Shown: in pieces, positions 1 to 7,005 of the stretch
Position numbering within the stretch: position 1 is the stretch's first letter
Layout of the letters: each line of letters starts with the position of its first letter
NCBI GenBank assembly: GCA_021800745.1
Contig: JAJYYS010000047.1
Coordinates: 1-10,258 of the forward strand
Length of the DNA stretch: 10,258 bases
From: a bacterium
GTDB lineage: Bacteria > SZUA-79 > Acidulodesulfobacterales > Acidulodesulfobacteraceae
Direction: 5' to 3'
Translations under genes and position numbers: made by a program
Notes under the pieces: generated by a model
What the model was told of the DNA's origin: nothing
The model's input: only the letters and a program-made list of their open reading frames with translations
The model's database searches: none

Positions 1-615
1 GTCGGCATGGAAAAATTCGGATTGCCCTGCGAGCCCACGGCGCAGGAAGTCGTTAACGCAGGCGTGGACATCGTTACGTTCAGCGGAGATAAGCTCCTTG
101 GAGGACCTCAGGCGGGAATAATAGCCGGAAAAGCCGGATATATCGATATGATCGCTTCAAATCCTTTAAACAGGGCATTTAGAATAGACAAAATGACGCT
201 TGCCGCCATGGAAGCAATTCTATTTGAATATTTAGATATAGAAAGAGCCGTTAAAAATATTCCAACGCTTTTTCTTATAGCCCAAACCGAAAAGGAAATT
301 AGAAAAAAAGCGGTAAAACTTTTAAATAAGATTAAAAAATTTAAAAATATCGATAAAAATTTATTCGATTTTAAAATAATCGAAGATTTTAGCATAGTCG
401 GCGGCGGGGCGCTTCCGGATTATGAACTTAAGACTTTCGCTTTGAGAATTGCCCATAAAAAAATAAGCGCGTCAGGACTGGGCAAATTTTTACGCGACTG
501 TAATGTGCCGATTATCGGAAAAATAAAAAACGGGGAATACCTGCTTGATATGAGAACGGTATTGGAAGATGATTTTAGCGATATATTAAATGCTTTTGTA
601 TTAATTTCGAAATAA
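1..615 (+). CDS. selA: L-seryl-tRNA(Sec) selenium transferase, C-terminal part (5' end outside window)
   Basis: SelA is a PLP-dependent enzyme that converts seryl-tRNA(Sec) to selenocysteinyl-tRNA(Sec) in the cytoplasm, using selenophosphate made by SelD. The reading frame is open from base 1, so the methionine at base 7 is internal and the gene starts upstream. About 204 residues are present, out of roughly 460 usual for the family. The motif FSGDKLLGGPQAG is the SelA PLP-lysine signature; its lysine is codon 31 of the fragment (bases 91-93). The rest matches the SelA small C-terminal domain, with a GGGALP motif near residue 133 and a GKFLRDCNVPIIGKI stretch near residue 161. It ends at a TAA. 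Its partner selD lies about 4 kb downstream on the same strand. selB and the tRNA(Sec) gene are not in the window. Confidence 0.95.
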   Translation, partial: VGMEKFGLPCEPTAQEVVNAGVDIVTFSGDKLLGGPQAGIIAGKAGYIDMIASNPLNRAFRIDKMTLAAMEAILFEYLDIERAVKNIPTLFLIAQTEKEIRKKAVKLLNKIKKFKNIDKNLFDFKIIEDFSIVGGGALPDYELKTFALRIAHKKISASGLGKFLRDCNVPIIGKIKNGEYLLDMRTVLEDDFSDILNAFVLISK

Positions 616-674
616 GACTTTTTGGTTTTTTATTTTTTATTTTATTGATATAATATATTAATATTTAATTTTTT

Positions 675-704
675 TATAAATATAAATATAAATATAAATA
701 TAAA
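675..704. repeat. Five-copy TATAAA hexamer tandem repeat
   Basis: Five perfect consecutive copies of TATAAA lie in the 99-bp spacer between selA and the HNH gene, ending 10 bases before the HNH ATG. The whole spacer (616-714) is almost pure A/T and holds no ORF. A perfect TATAAT occurs at 649-654, but no convincing -35 box lies at the right distance. The repeat could vary in length by slippage and so change the leader or promoter spacing of the HNH gene. That role is inference; it may simply be low-complexity AT DNA. Confidence 0.85.
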
Positions 705-714
705 TAAAATAATT

Positions 715-1314
715 ATGGTATCCTCAAGCGTTCTTGTATTAAATAAGTCTTTTTTGCCGGTCCACGTCACATCTCTGAAAAGGGCGCTTATACTTCTTTA
801 TCAAGATATCGCGAAAGCGGTGGATGAAAACTATAGAACGTTTAATTTCGACTCATGGCAGGACCTTTCGGTTACCGAAAAAACAAACTCGATTGGACTT
901 GTAGGCAGGGCGATAAGGGCGCCGAGAGTCATAATTCTTCTTAATTACGATAAATTACCTAAAAGATATATCAAATTTTCCAGAGCCAACATCTTTTTAA
1001 GAGATAAAAATAAATGCCAGTATTGCGGAAAAGAATTCAAAAAAAACGAGTTAAACTTGGACCACGTTATTCCAAGAATGTCCGGCGGCGTTTCGTCGTG
1101 GGAAAATGTTGTATGCAGCTGTATTCCATGCAATAGAGCCAAAGGAGGAAGGACTCCGGAAGGAGCCGGAATGAAACTAATAAAGAAGCCGAGAAAACCG
1201 GAGTGGTCGCCGTATTACCATATATCCCTTACCAATATTATGTATAAAGAATGGATGCCTTTTCTGAATCTCGTGGATAACGCATACTGGCATGTCGAAC
1301 TGGAAGAATCATAA
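715..1314 (+). CDS. HNH endonuclease family protein
   Basis: This 199-residue protein has a C-terminal HNH nuclease fold. A first zinc knuckle, CQYC (residues 101-104), is followed by LDHVIPRMSGG with the general-base His117, then WENVV with Asn131, and a second knuckle, CIPCN (residues 136-140), followed by RAKGGRTP. This is the H-N-N version of the motif on a four-cysteine zinc site. The N-terminal 90 residues (LVLNKSFLPVHVTSLKRAL) are typical of a chromosomal HNH family widespread in bacteria and not tied to phage. Such proteins cut or nick DNA, but the substrate of this family is not established. No methylase or immunity gene is adjacent, which argues against a restriction or toxin module. 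The gene ends in two TAA codons in a row. No Shine-Dalgarno sequence precedes the ATG; the upstream leader is nearly pure A/T. Confidence 0.85.
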   Translation: MVSSSVLVLNKSFLPVHVTSLKRALILLYQDIAKAVDENYRTFNFDSWQDLSVTEKTNSIGLVGRAIRAPRVIILLNYDKLPKRYIKFSRANIFLRDKNKCQYCGKEFKKNELNLDHVIPRMSGGVSSWENVVCSCIPCNRAKGGRTPEGAGMKLIKKPRKPEWSPYYHISLTNIMYKEWMPFLNLVDNAYWHVELEES

Positions 1315-1341
1315 TAACGGTTTTATAAATCATAGCTCTTT

Positions 1342-1353
1342 AACCTGCAGGTT
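1342..1353. promoter_or_regulatory. 12-bp perfect palindrome in the HNH-mlaE spacer
   Basis: AACCTGCAGGTT is a perfect inverted repeat in the 75-bp gap between the HNH gene and mlaE, about 36 bases before the preferred mlaE start. It could be a dimer-binding operator site. A 12-bp palindrome is expected by chance a few times in 10 kb, so only its position and its GC content within AT-rich surroundings make it notable. Confidence 0.25.
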
Positions 1354-1389
1354 GATTTCATAACAAAATAATTGCGTCTCAAAATAACT

Positions 1390-2169
1390 ATGAATATAAT
1401 CCTTATTCCGTTTGAAAAAATAGGCAAATTTGTATTATATACCGTTGACGAGTTAGGTTCCATCGCGATTTATATGGGGGAATCCTTTATTTCGATACCG
1501 GAATATTTCATAAATTTCGAGAATCTTATAGACCAGATAATTTTTATCGGTATGGATTCATTCTACGTAGTCGGACTAACCGGTCTTTTCACGGGTATGG
1601 TGCTGTCCCTTCAGGCTTATTACGCCGCAAAAATAGTTGGAGTTACGTATATGATAGGTCCTACCGTCGCTTTATCTATGGTAAGAGAGCTGGGTCCGGT
1701 TCTTACCGCCCTTATGATTACGGCAAGATGCGGTTCTTCTATGGCATCGGAAATAGGAACCATGAAAGTCACCGAGCAGATAGACGCTCTCGAAGTCATG
1801 GCGGTGGACCCGTATTATTTTCTTTCCGTGCCGAGGATACTTGCCGCAATGGCTATGCTTCCGGTAATGGCCGTTTTATGCTCTTTGATAGGCATAATAG
1901 GCGGTTACGTAGTTTATGTATATTTTTTGGGACTTAATCATGTTACTTATATCGAAAAGATATATCAGTATATTGAACTGAGCGATATATATAACGGTTT
2001 ATTGAAATCCGTTTTTTTCGGGGCGATACTTGCGGTAATAAGTACTTTTAAAGGCTTTCAGACTACCGGAGGCGCAAAAGGAGTGGGAAGGTTTACTACT
2101 CAGGCGGTCGTATTGAGCTCGGTTTATATTCTTTTTGCGGATTATTTACTGACGTCGATTCTTTTTTAG
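1390..2169 (+). CDS. mlaE: MlaE-family ABC transporter permease
   Basis: This is the integral inner-membrane permease of an Mla/MCE-type lipid transporter, which moves phospholipid between the inner membrane and the periplasmic MCE protein. The hallmark MlaE core is present: RELGPVLTALMITARCG followed by SEIGTM and EQIDALEVM (residues about 99-138 from the ATG used here). Five hydrophobic segments can be traced, with the conserved TFKGFQTTGGAKGVGRFTT loop before the last. An in-frame TTG lies 18 bases upstream at 1372. The ATG at 1390 was preferred because it gives 259 residues, close to the usual length of about 260; neither start has a clear ribosome binding site. mlaF and mlaD follow on the same strand, completing a minimal permease-ATPase-MCE set. 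No mlaA, mlaB or mlaC is present in the window. Confidence 0.93.
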   Translation: MNIILIPFEKIGKFVLYTVDELGSIAIYMGESFISIPEYFINFENLIDQIIFIGMDSFYVVGLTGLFTGMVLSLQAYYAAKIVGVTYMIGPTVALSMVRELGPVLTALMITARCGSSMASEIGTMKVTEQIDALEVMAVDPYYFLSVPRILAAMAMLPVMAVLCSLIGIIGGYVVYVYFLGLNHVTYIEKIYQYIELSDIYNGLLKSVFFGAILAVISTFKGFQTTGGAKGVGRFTTQAVVLSSVYILFADYLLTSILF

Positions 2170-2199
2170 TAGTTTTTACATTTTTTACCGCATTATTAA

Positions 2200-2228
2200 T
2201 TGATTAATTAAACGACGGGATATATAAT
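2200..2228 (+). promoter_or_regulatory. Candidate sigma70-type promoter upstream of mlaF
   Basis: In the 169-bp AT-rich gap between mlaE and mlaF, TTGATT (2200-2205) and a perfect TATAAT (2223-2228) are separated by exactly 17 bases. Transcription would start near 2235, giving a leader of about 100 bases before mlaF. An AT-only inverted repeat, TTAATT/AATTAA (2196-2211), overlaps the -35 element. The large gap inside an otherwise tight operon makes an internal promoter plausible, but matches to these boxes are common in AT-rich DNA. Confidence 0.4.
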
Positions 2229-2338
2229 TATAAAATATATATTGATATTTATATTGATATAATTTAATACGTTTAATTCACTTGAACCGTTAAATAAAAT
2301 ATATAAAACATTTTTATTAATTTCATTAATCATTTGCT

Positions 2339-3082
2339 ATGATTGTTTTGCAACGGTTGTCAAAGTCATTTAACGGCGTAAAAGTTTTAGACGATTTAGA
2401 CATCGAGTTCGGCGAAAAACAAATAACGGTTGTTATAGGCAGAAGCGGCGGCGGAAAAAGCGTAATGCTGAAGCACATAATCGGGCTTATGAAACCTGAT
2501 TCCGGAAAGGTTTTAATCGGCGGCATAGACATAAATGCCTTAAAAAAAAAGGAACTTAACGAAATAAGAAAAAAATTCGGGATGGTATTTCAGGACGGGG
2601 CGCTTCTAGATTCTTTAACAGTGTTTGAAAATGTGGCGTTTCCGCTCAGGCGGCATCTCAAGATTTCCGAAAAAGAAATAAAAGACAGGGTATTTTCTGT
2701 CCTAGAAGATGTAGGGTTAGAAGGGCAGGATAGTAAGATGCCGTCCGAGATTTCAGGAGGAATGAGAAAAAGGGTCGGGGTTGCGAGGGCGTTAATACTT
2801 AATCCTGAAATAATGCTTTTCGATGAACCGACTACCGGACTTGACCCGGTTATGTCGGACGTTATTAATAATTTAATTATATCTATGCATAATAAATTTA
2901 AATTTACGGGAATAATTATAAGCCACGATATATCGGGAACCTTCAAAACCGGAGATGTTATTGCAATGCTTTACGAAGGCAGAATTATAGAATCGGGGAC
3001 GCCGGAAGAGTTCAAGAATTCAAATAATCCCGTAGTAAAACAGTTTATATCCGGAAGCATGGAAGGTCCAATTTTAATTTAA
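2339..3082 (+). CDS. mlaF: Mla-type ABC transporter ATP-binding protein
   Basis: This cytoplasmic ATPase subunit drives the MlaE permease. All ABC motifs are intact in 247 residues: Walker A GRSGGGKS (34-41), Q-loop Gln85 in GMVFQDGALLDSLTVFENV, signature SGGMRKRVGVARAL (139-152), Walker B IMLFDEPTTGLDP with catalytic Glu163, and switch His196 in ISHD. SGGMRKR in place of the usual SGGQ signature, together with the FQDGALLDSLTVFENVAFPLR stretch (split here by the Q-loop glutamine), is characteristic of the MlaF/MkL family. The MlaF-type C-terminal tail (about residues 230-247) is present but short. mlaD begins 15 bases downstream, so the two are probably co-transcribed. No Shine-Dalgarno sequence precedes the ATG. 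Confidence 0.94.
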   Translation: MIVLQRLSKSFNGVKVLDDLDIEFGEKQITVVIGRSGGGKSVMLKHIIGLMKPDSGKVLIGGIDINALKKKELNEIRKKFGMVFQDGALLDSLTVFENVAFPLRRHLKISEKEIKDRVFSVLEDVGLEGQDSKMPSEISGGMRKRVGVARALILNPEIMLFDEPTTGLDPVMSDVINNLIISMHNKFKFTGIIISHDISGTFKTGDVIAMLYEGRIIESGTPEEFKNSNNPVVKQFISGSMEGPILI

Positions 3083-3097
3083 TTTAATTTCTTTACT

Positions 3098-4681
3098 ATG
3101 AATATAAACAAAGAAACAAAAGTAGGCATTTTCGTCGCTATAGTATTACTTATACTTGCCTATTTTTCGGTAAAGGTAGGAAAAATTCAACTATTTAAAC
3201 CGCCGGCATACACTATTTCCGCATATTTTAAATCTGCAAACGGCATCGGCATAGGAACTCCCGTTACAATGGCGGGAATAAAAATAGGAACGGTAGAAAA
3301 AATTAGTCTGGAAAAAGGACTGGCCAGGGTTTATATGTCCATAAGAACAGAGTATAAGGTTTATCCGCAATATGTTGCGTCTATAAGGTCGATGAGCCTG
3401 CTTGGAGAAGCCTATATATCTATATCGCCGGTCAGCGGAGAGGCCGGGTCCAAAACTAAAGAATCTTTAAACAGCGAAGTTATAAGAAGCGAAATGTCTC
3501 CCCAAAGCATGTCGGGACTTATTATGAAATTTTCTAAGACCGCAGGCGATCTGGAAAAAGTCTCTAAATCGTTAAAAAATTCGATAGGGACAAAGACGGG
3601 GGAAAAGAACATAAAGGCTATACTTCACAATATCGCGACCCTTTCGAGAAATTTAAACAGGCTTGTGTATGTAAACCAGCAAAACGTGAACGTAATTCTG
3701 TCCAATTTTGCTTCTATTTCGAAAAATATAAACGGTTTAACGGTGCGGAATGATGCCGCTATTACCAGGACTATTCATAATTTCGATTCCATATCGTATA
3801 ATCTAAAAAAAGAACTTCCCGCCATTACCGAAAATATAAAGGGGCTTTCTAAAAATCTGAATTATATCGTCGCTAAAAATAGAGGCAATATTAACGACAG
3901 CCTTAAAAATATAAATGCCGATACAAAAAAATTAAAACTTACTTTAAACGAACTGTATGGAATTTCCTCTAAAATCAATAGCGGTCAGGGAACTATAGGC
4001 AGGTTGGTCAATAGAAATTCGGTGTATGACAACCTGAACGGCTCACTCAAAGGCATTAATAATTTAGTCGGCGGATACAGCCAATTTCAGGTTAAGGTAA
4101 ATATGAATTCCCAGTATCTCGCAAGGAGCAAAGGCTCTGTTTCGCAGGTGAACGTTAAACTTCAGCCGTCCCCGGGACATTATTACGAACTCGGCGTGGC
4201 TTCGGTGCCGATGGGTTACGGGAATACTTACGGAGAAACTCAGACGACAACTTATACTACAAATAATCCTCCGTCGGGGCAGTTTTATCCTTCGAGCGTA
4301 ACTACCAATACGACTCAATACAGCTACTCAAATAATATAAAAATTAACGCTTTGATAGCAAAAAATTTCTATAACTTTACGCTTCTTGCCGGCTTGCTGT
4401 ATTCTACCGGCGCTGTCGGCGTCAACTATTACGTGCCGGATACCGGCAAAAATCTTAAGCTTTATGCAAGGGCGTTCGGTTTTAATGCCGATAACAACGG
4501 CGTCAGCGAGGATATTAACGCGGGCATCGCCTATACTTTTTACAGGCATATATTTTTGGACGCCGGATATGACGATATATTCAATAACGGCAACAGGTCG
4601 GTATATTTCGGCGGGGGAGTCAAATTTACGGATAAAGACCTTAAATACCTTATAGTAGGCGGGAAAATGCCCACTCCTTAA
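3098..4681 (+). CDS. mlaD: MlaD-family MCE lipid-transport protein with extended helical region and beta-rich C-terminal domain
   Basis: This is the periplasmic lipid-binding MCE component, anchored in the inner membrane and partnering MlaE and MlaF. Residues 9-25 form the single N-terminal membrane helix, and residues 38-115 form one MCE domain (GIGIGTPVTMAGIKIGTVEKI, followed by SMSLLGEAYISI). At 527 residues it is far longer than E. coli MlaD (about 183). Residues 140-325 look like a long helical, heptad-like region rich in repeated NI..S/LSKN segments, ending in GQGTIGRLVNRNSVYDNL, a stretch often seen in long MlaD proteins. Residues 326-527 alternate short amphipathic beta strands with Gly/Asn/Thr-rich turns and end in FLDAGYDDI, FGGGVKF and KYLIVGG. 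That resembles an outer-membrane beta-barrel or barrel-like segment. If so, this one protein could span from the inner to the outer membrane and replace MlaC/MlaA; this is inference. selD starts 9 bases downstream. Confidence 0.9.
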   Translation: MNINKETKVGIFVAIVLLILAYFSVKVGKIQLFKPPAYTISAYFKSANGIGIGTPVTMAGIKIGTVEKISLEKGLARVYMSIRTEYKVYPQYVASIRSMSLLGEAYISISPVSGEAGSKTKESLNSEVIRSEMSPQSMSGLIMKFSKTAGDLEKVSKSLKNSIGTKTGEKNIKAILHNIATLSRNLNRLVYVNQQNVNVILSNFASISKNINGLTVRNDAAITRTIHNFDSISYNLKKELPAITENIKGLSKNLNYIVAKNRGNINDSLKNINADTKKLKLTLNELYGISSKINSGQGTIGRLVNRNSVYDNLNGSLKGINNLVGGYSQFQVKVNMNSQYLARSKGSVSQVNVKLQPSPGHYYELGVASVPMGYGNTYGETQTTTYTTNNPPSGQFYPSSVTTNTTQYSYSNNIKINALIAKNFYNFTLLAGLLYSTGAVGVNYYVPDTGKNLKLYARAFGFNADNNGVSEDINAGIAYTFYRHIFLDAGYDDIFNNGNRSVYFGGGVKFTDKDLKYLIVGGKMPTP

Positions 4682-4690
4682 AAAACAAAA

Positions 4691-5746
4691 ATGACGTCTA
4701 AGAAGTACAAACTTACAAGCCTGACAAGCGCCCACGGCTGAGGGTGTAAGATAGGTCCGGAGGACCTTTCTAAAATTCTCGAAAAATTGTCCGTGCCTGA
4801 AAACGACAATGTTTTAGTCGGGTTCGGATATAAAGACGATGCAGGCGTTTATAGAATCAACGACGATACATGCCTTATTCAGACCGTAGATTTTTTTACT
4901 CCGGTCGTGGATGACCCCTATTCTTTCGGTCAGATTGCCGCAGCCAACGCTCTTTCGGATGTTTATGCCATGGGTGGAAAGCCTTTAACTGCGTTAAATA
5001 TTGCCTGTTTTCCTATAAACGATATAGAAAAAGAGGTTTTTAATCTTATACTTATGGGCGGATTAGATAAGATTAAAGAAGCCGGCGCCGCGCTTTTAGG
5101 GGGTCATTCAATCGATGATAAAGAAATAAAATACGGTCTTAGCGTTACCGGTATATGCGGCATAGATGAAATTTATTCAAATAGCGGCGCGGAACCGGGG
5201 GATATTCTATATCTGACTAAAAGTCTCGGTACTGGATTTGCCGTAAGCGCCATATGTACGGATTTCCTTAATGAAAATACGCTGAACGAGGCGACGCTGT
5301 CTATGTCGAAGCTGAACAAATATGCTTCCGAATTAGCGGTTTCTTTAATGTCGCCTAATGCCGTAACCGACGTTACCGGGTTTGGGCTGATAGGGCATCT
5401 GAGCGAAATGATGATTGCAAGCGGAACCAGATGTGAAATAGATTTGAATTCCCTTCCCGTTATAAACGGCGTTCCGGAATTGATAAAAAAGGGCATTAAT
5501 CCGGCGGGAACCAAGCGCAACAGAAAATATTTCAGCGAATATACGTCTATGAAAGACGGGCTTGACGAAAATTTATTATGGATAGCTTTTGGGGCGGAAA
5601 CTTCAGGGGGTTTAATATTTTCGGTTCCGAAAAATAAAGCCTCTGAAACGGAAAAAATATTTAAAATCAAGGGCGAACCTCTTTATAAGATAGGCAGGGT
5701 TTTAGATAAAAGCCTAAAAGACGGCATTTATATAAACATAACATAA
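4691..5746 (+). CDS. selD: Selenide, water dikinase (selenophosphate synthetase), itself a selenoprotein with UGA-encoded Sec17
   Basis: SelD makes selenophosphate from selenide and ATP, the selenium donor for SelA. Reading from ATG 4691 gives a 351-residue protein, the family's normal length, interrupted by one in-frame TGA at 4739-4741. The context is TSAHG-U-GCKIGPEDL, which matches E. coli SelD, where Cys17 and Lys20 are the catalytic pair; here Sec is residue 17, with Cys19 and Lys20 kept. Metal/ATP-binding aspartates align: Asp50 (KDDAG), Asp67 (TVDFFTPVVDDP), Asp90 (ANALSDVYAMGG) and Asp227 (TDVTGFGLIGHL). Starting at the TTG at 4787 would remove the glycine-rich active-site segment, so a sense reading of the TGA is the coherent solution. 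A SECIS-like hairpin follows the TGA. The start lies 9 bases after mlaD and the stop 2 bases before the ASKHA gene, suggesting one operon. Confidence 0.95.
4739..4741 (+). other. selD: In-frame UGA selenocysteine codon of selD
   Basis: This TGA sits at codon 17 of selD, exactly where other SelD proteins carry the catalytic Cys or Sec. The frame is open on both sides, with conserved SelD sequence before it (LTSAHG) and after it (GCKIGPEDL). SelA in the same window confirms at least part of the Sec synthesis machinery. Confidence 0.93.
4750..4770 (+). promoter_or_regulatory. Bacterial SECIS-like hairpin
   Basis: Just downstream of the selD TGA, GGTCC (4754-4758) pairs with GGACC (4762-4766) around a GGA loop (4759-4761). 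The stem is extended by A-T (4753/4767), a T-T mismatch (4752/4768), A-T and G-C. The apical loop starts 17 bases after the TGA and opens with G, as bacterial SECIS elements require (at least one G in the first two loop bases; loop about 16-37 bases from UGA). The mismatched U below the upper stem recalls the bulged U of E. coli fdhF. It would recruit SelB carrying Sec-tRNA. Confidence 0.8.
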
Positions 5747-5748
5747 TA

Positions 5749-7005
5749 ATGAAATACTCGCTCGGCGTAGATCTTGGCACGACGACAGTTGCGGCAATTT
5801 TAACCGGCGGCGAAAAAACCGTTTTTCCGGCTAAAAGCCTCTTAAATTTTCAGTATCCGGAATTTGGTCTGGATTCCGTAAAGAGGATACAGAACGGCTT
5901 AGATAAAAATTCGGTTAGAAAACTGCAGGAAAGGGCGGTATCGACTTTAAACACACTCATAGATTCATACAAAAATGAGTTAGGATTCGATTACGGCGAT
6001 ATAGAAGAAGTTGCGGTTGCCGGCAATACCGTTATGGAAATGGCATTGTGCGGCTACCCCTTGGTATCTCTTTCAAAGCCTCCTTACAGACCTATGTCCG
6101 AACTTTTTTTCCCGGATAGCACCGCTTATTTTCCGAACTTTTATCCTAAAAATAAGAAATTATTTATTTTTCCGATATTAGACGGCTTTGTAGGGGGAGA
6201 TACGGTCGCTTCTATTTATTATTTAAATATGATAAGGAGCGACAAACCGGTTTTTATAGCTGATTTCGGAACAAACGTAGAGATAGCCGTCGGATTCAAA
6301 GATAAAATATATACTACATCCGCTCCTGCAGGACCGGCATTTGAAGGCGGAAATATAAAATCGGGAATGACTGCTTCGGACGGGGCCATTTCCGAGGTGC
6401 GCCTCAAGGACGGCTCATTTAAGATTAAAACTATATCTGATTCGGCTCCATCCGGAATTTGCGGCAGCGGCATAATGAGTCTTATTTACGAACTTTTAAA
6501 AGAAGGCGTAATAAATAAAAACGGCAGGATTCTGCCTCCCGAAGAGATAGAATCAGAAAATTTTACCGTTGTCGGAAAAGCCGAAAAAATAGACGAAAAT
6601 GAAATCATTCTTTATTTTGACGGGAAAAATAATATAAAGTTTTTTCAGGAAGACGTCAGACAGTTTCAATTTGCAAAATCGGCAGTCAAATCTGCTTCGG
6701 AAATACTATTAGATAAATTTAAAATTTCGGACTACGAAGATTTCGACGTATATATTTCAGGGACGTTCGGCAGTCATATAAGACCCGATATTATAGACTT
6801 AATCGATATTTTTCCTTTCAAAGAAAAAAACATTAACGTCATAGACGGGTCTGTTCTTTCCGGATGCTTAAAATACATATCGGCGGATTCATTGCAAAGG
6901 GAAAGCGATATAAAAGATATAATTAAAATATCTAAAAATTTCCCACTTTCGGGTAGCGGGATTTTCCAAAAATATTTTATCAGGAATTTATCGTTTTCGC
7001 CTTAA
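5749..7005 (+). CDS. Stand-alone ASKHA-fold ATPase related to RACo/RamA corrinoid-protein reductive activators
   Basis: RACo and RamA proteins use ATP to drive reduction of inactive Co(II) corrinoid proteins to Co(I); their C-terminal half is an ASKHA (actin-like) ATPase. This 418-residue protein matches only that half. Residues 5-14 (LGVDLGTTTV) form phosphate loop 1, followed by VAGNTVMEMAL (90-100), GFVGGDTVAS (146-155), ADFGTNVEIAV (171-181, phosphate loop 2), SAPAGPAFEGGNIKSGM (191-207), PSGICGSGIMSLIYELLKEG (234-253) and an EDVRQFQFAKSAVKSA stretch (301-316), then SGTFGSHI (337-344). The N-terminal [2Fe-2S] ferredoxin domain of true RACo (CxxxxC-type cluster ligands) is missing: the ATPase motif starts at residue 5. 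It begins 2 bases after the selD stop, so translation is likely coupled. The substrate is unknown. A corrinoid protein is the leading guess; a selenium-related role is suggested only by position. Confidence 0.82.
   Translation: MKYSLGVDLGTTTVAAILTGGEKTVFPAKSLLNFQYPEFGLDSVKRIQNGLDKNSVRKLQERAVSTLNTLIDSYKNELGFDYGDIEEVAVAGNTVMEMALCGYPLVSLSKPPYRPMSELFFPDSTAYFPNFYPKNKKLFIFPILDGFVGGDTVASIYYLNMIRSDKPVFIADFGTNVEIAVGFKDKIYTTSAPAGPAFEGGNIKSGMTASDGAISEVRLKDGSFKIKTISDSAPSGICGSGIMSLIYELLKEGVINKNGRILPPEEIESENFTVVGKAEKIDENEIILYFDGKNNIKFFQEDVRQFQFAKSAVKSASEILLDKFKISDYEDFDVYISGTFGSHIRPDIIDLIDIFPFKEKNINVIDGSVLSGCLKYISADSLQRESDIKDIIKISKNFPLSGSGIFQKYFIRNLSFSP

Noticed and set aside
715..1314. HNH protein as part of a restriction, toxin-antitoxin or mobile element
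   Set aside because: There is no methylase, immunity gene, transposase, integrase or terminal repeat nearby, and its composition matches its neighbours.
4328..4735. 135-residue minus-strand ORF, and the 84-residue minus-strand ORF at 4064-4318
   Set aside because: They lie antisense to the well-supported mlaD and selD coding frames, show no recognisable domain, and have the composition expected of shadow frames.
5173..5670. 165-residue minus-strand ORF inside selD
   Set aside because: It is antisense to conserved SelD motifs and has no recognisable family features.
4787..5746. SelD as an ORF starting at the TTG at 4787
   Set aside because: This start removes the conserved active-site segment. 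The frame continues upstream through a TGA to an ATG at 4691 with perfect SelD sequence, so the longer recoded gene is correct.
6950..7005. Bidirectional terminator between the ASKHA gene and rlmN
   Set aside because: Only a weak TCCC/GGGA pairing with a long loop was found, with no convincing stem and U-tract, and the genes overlap here.
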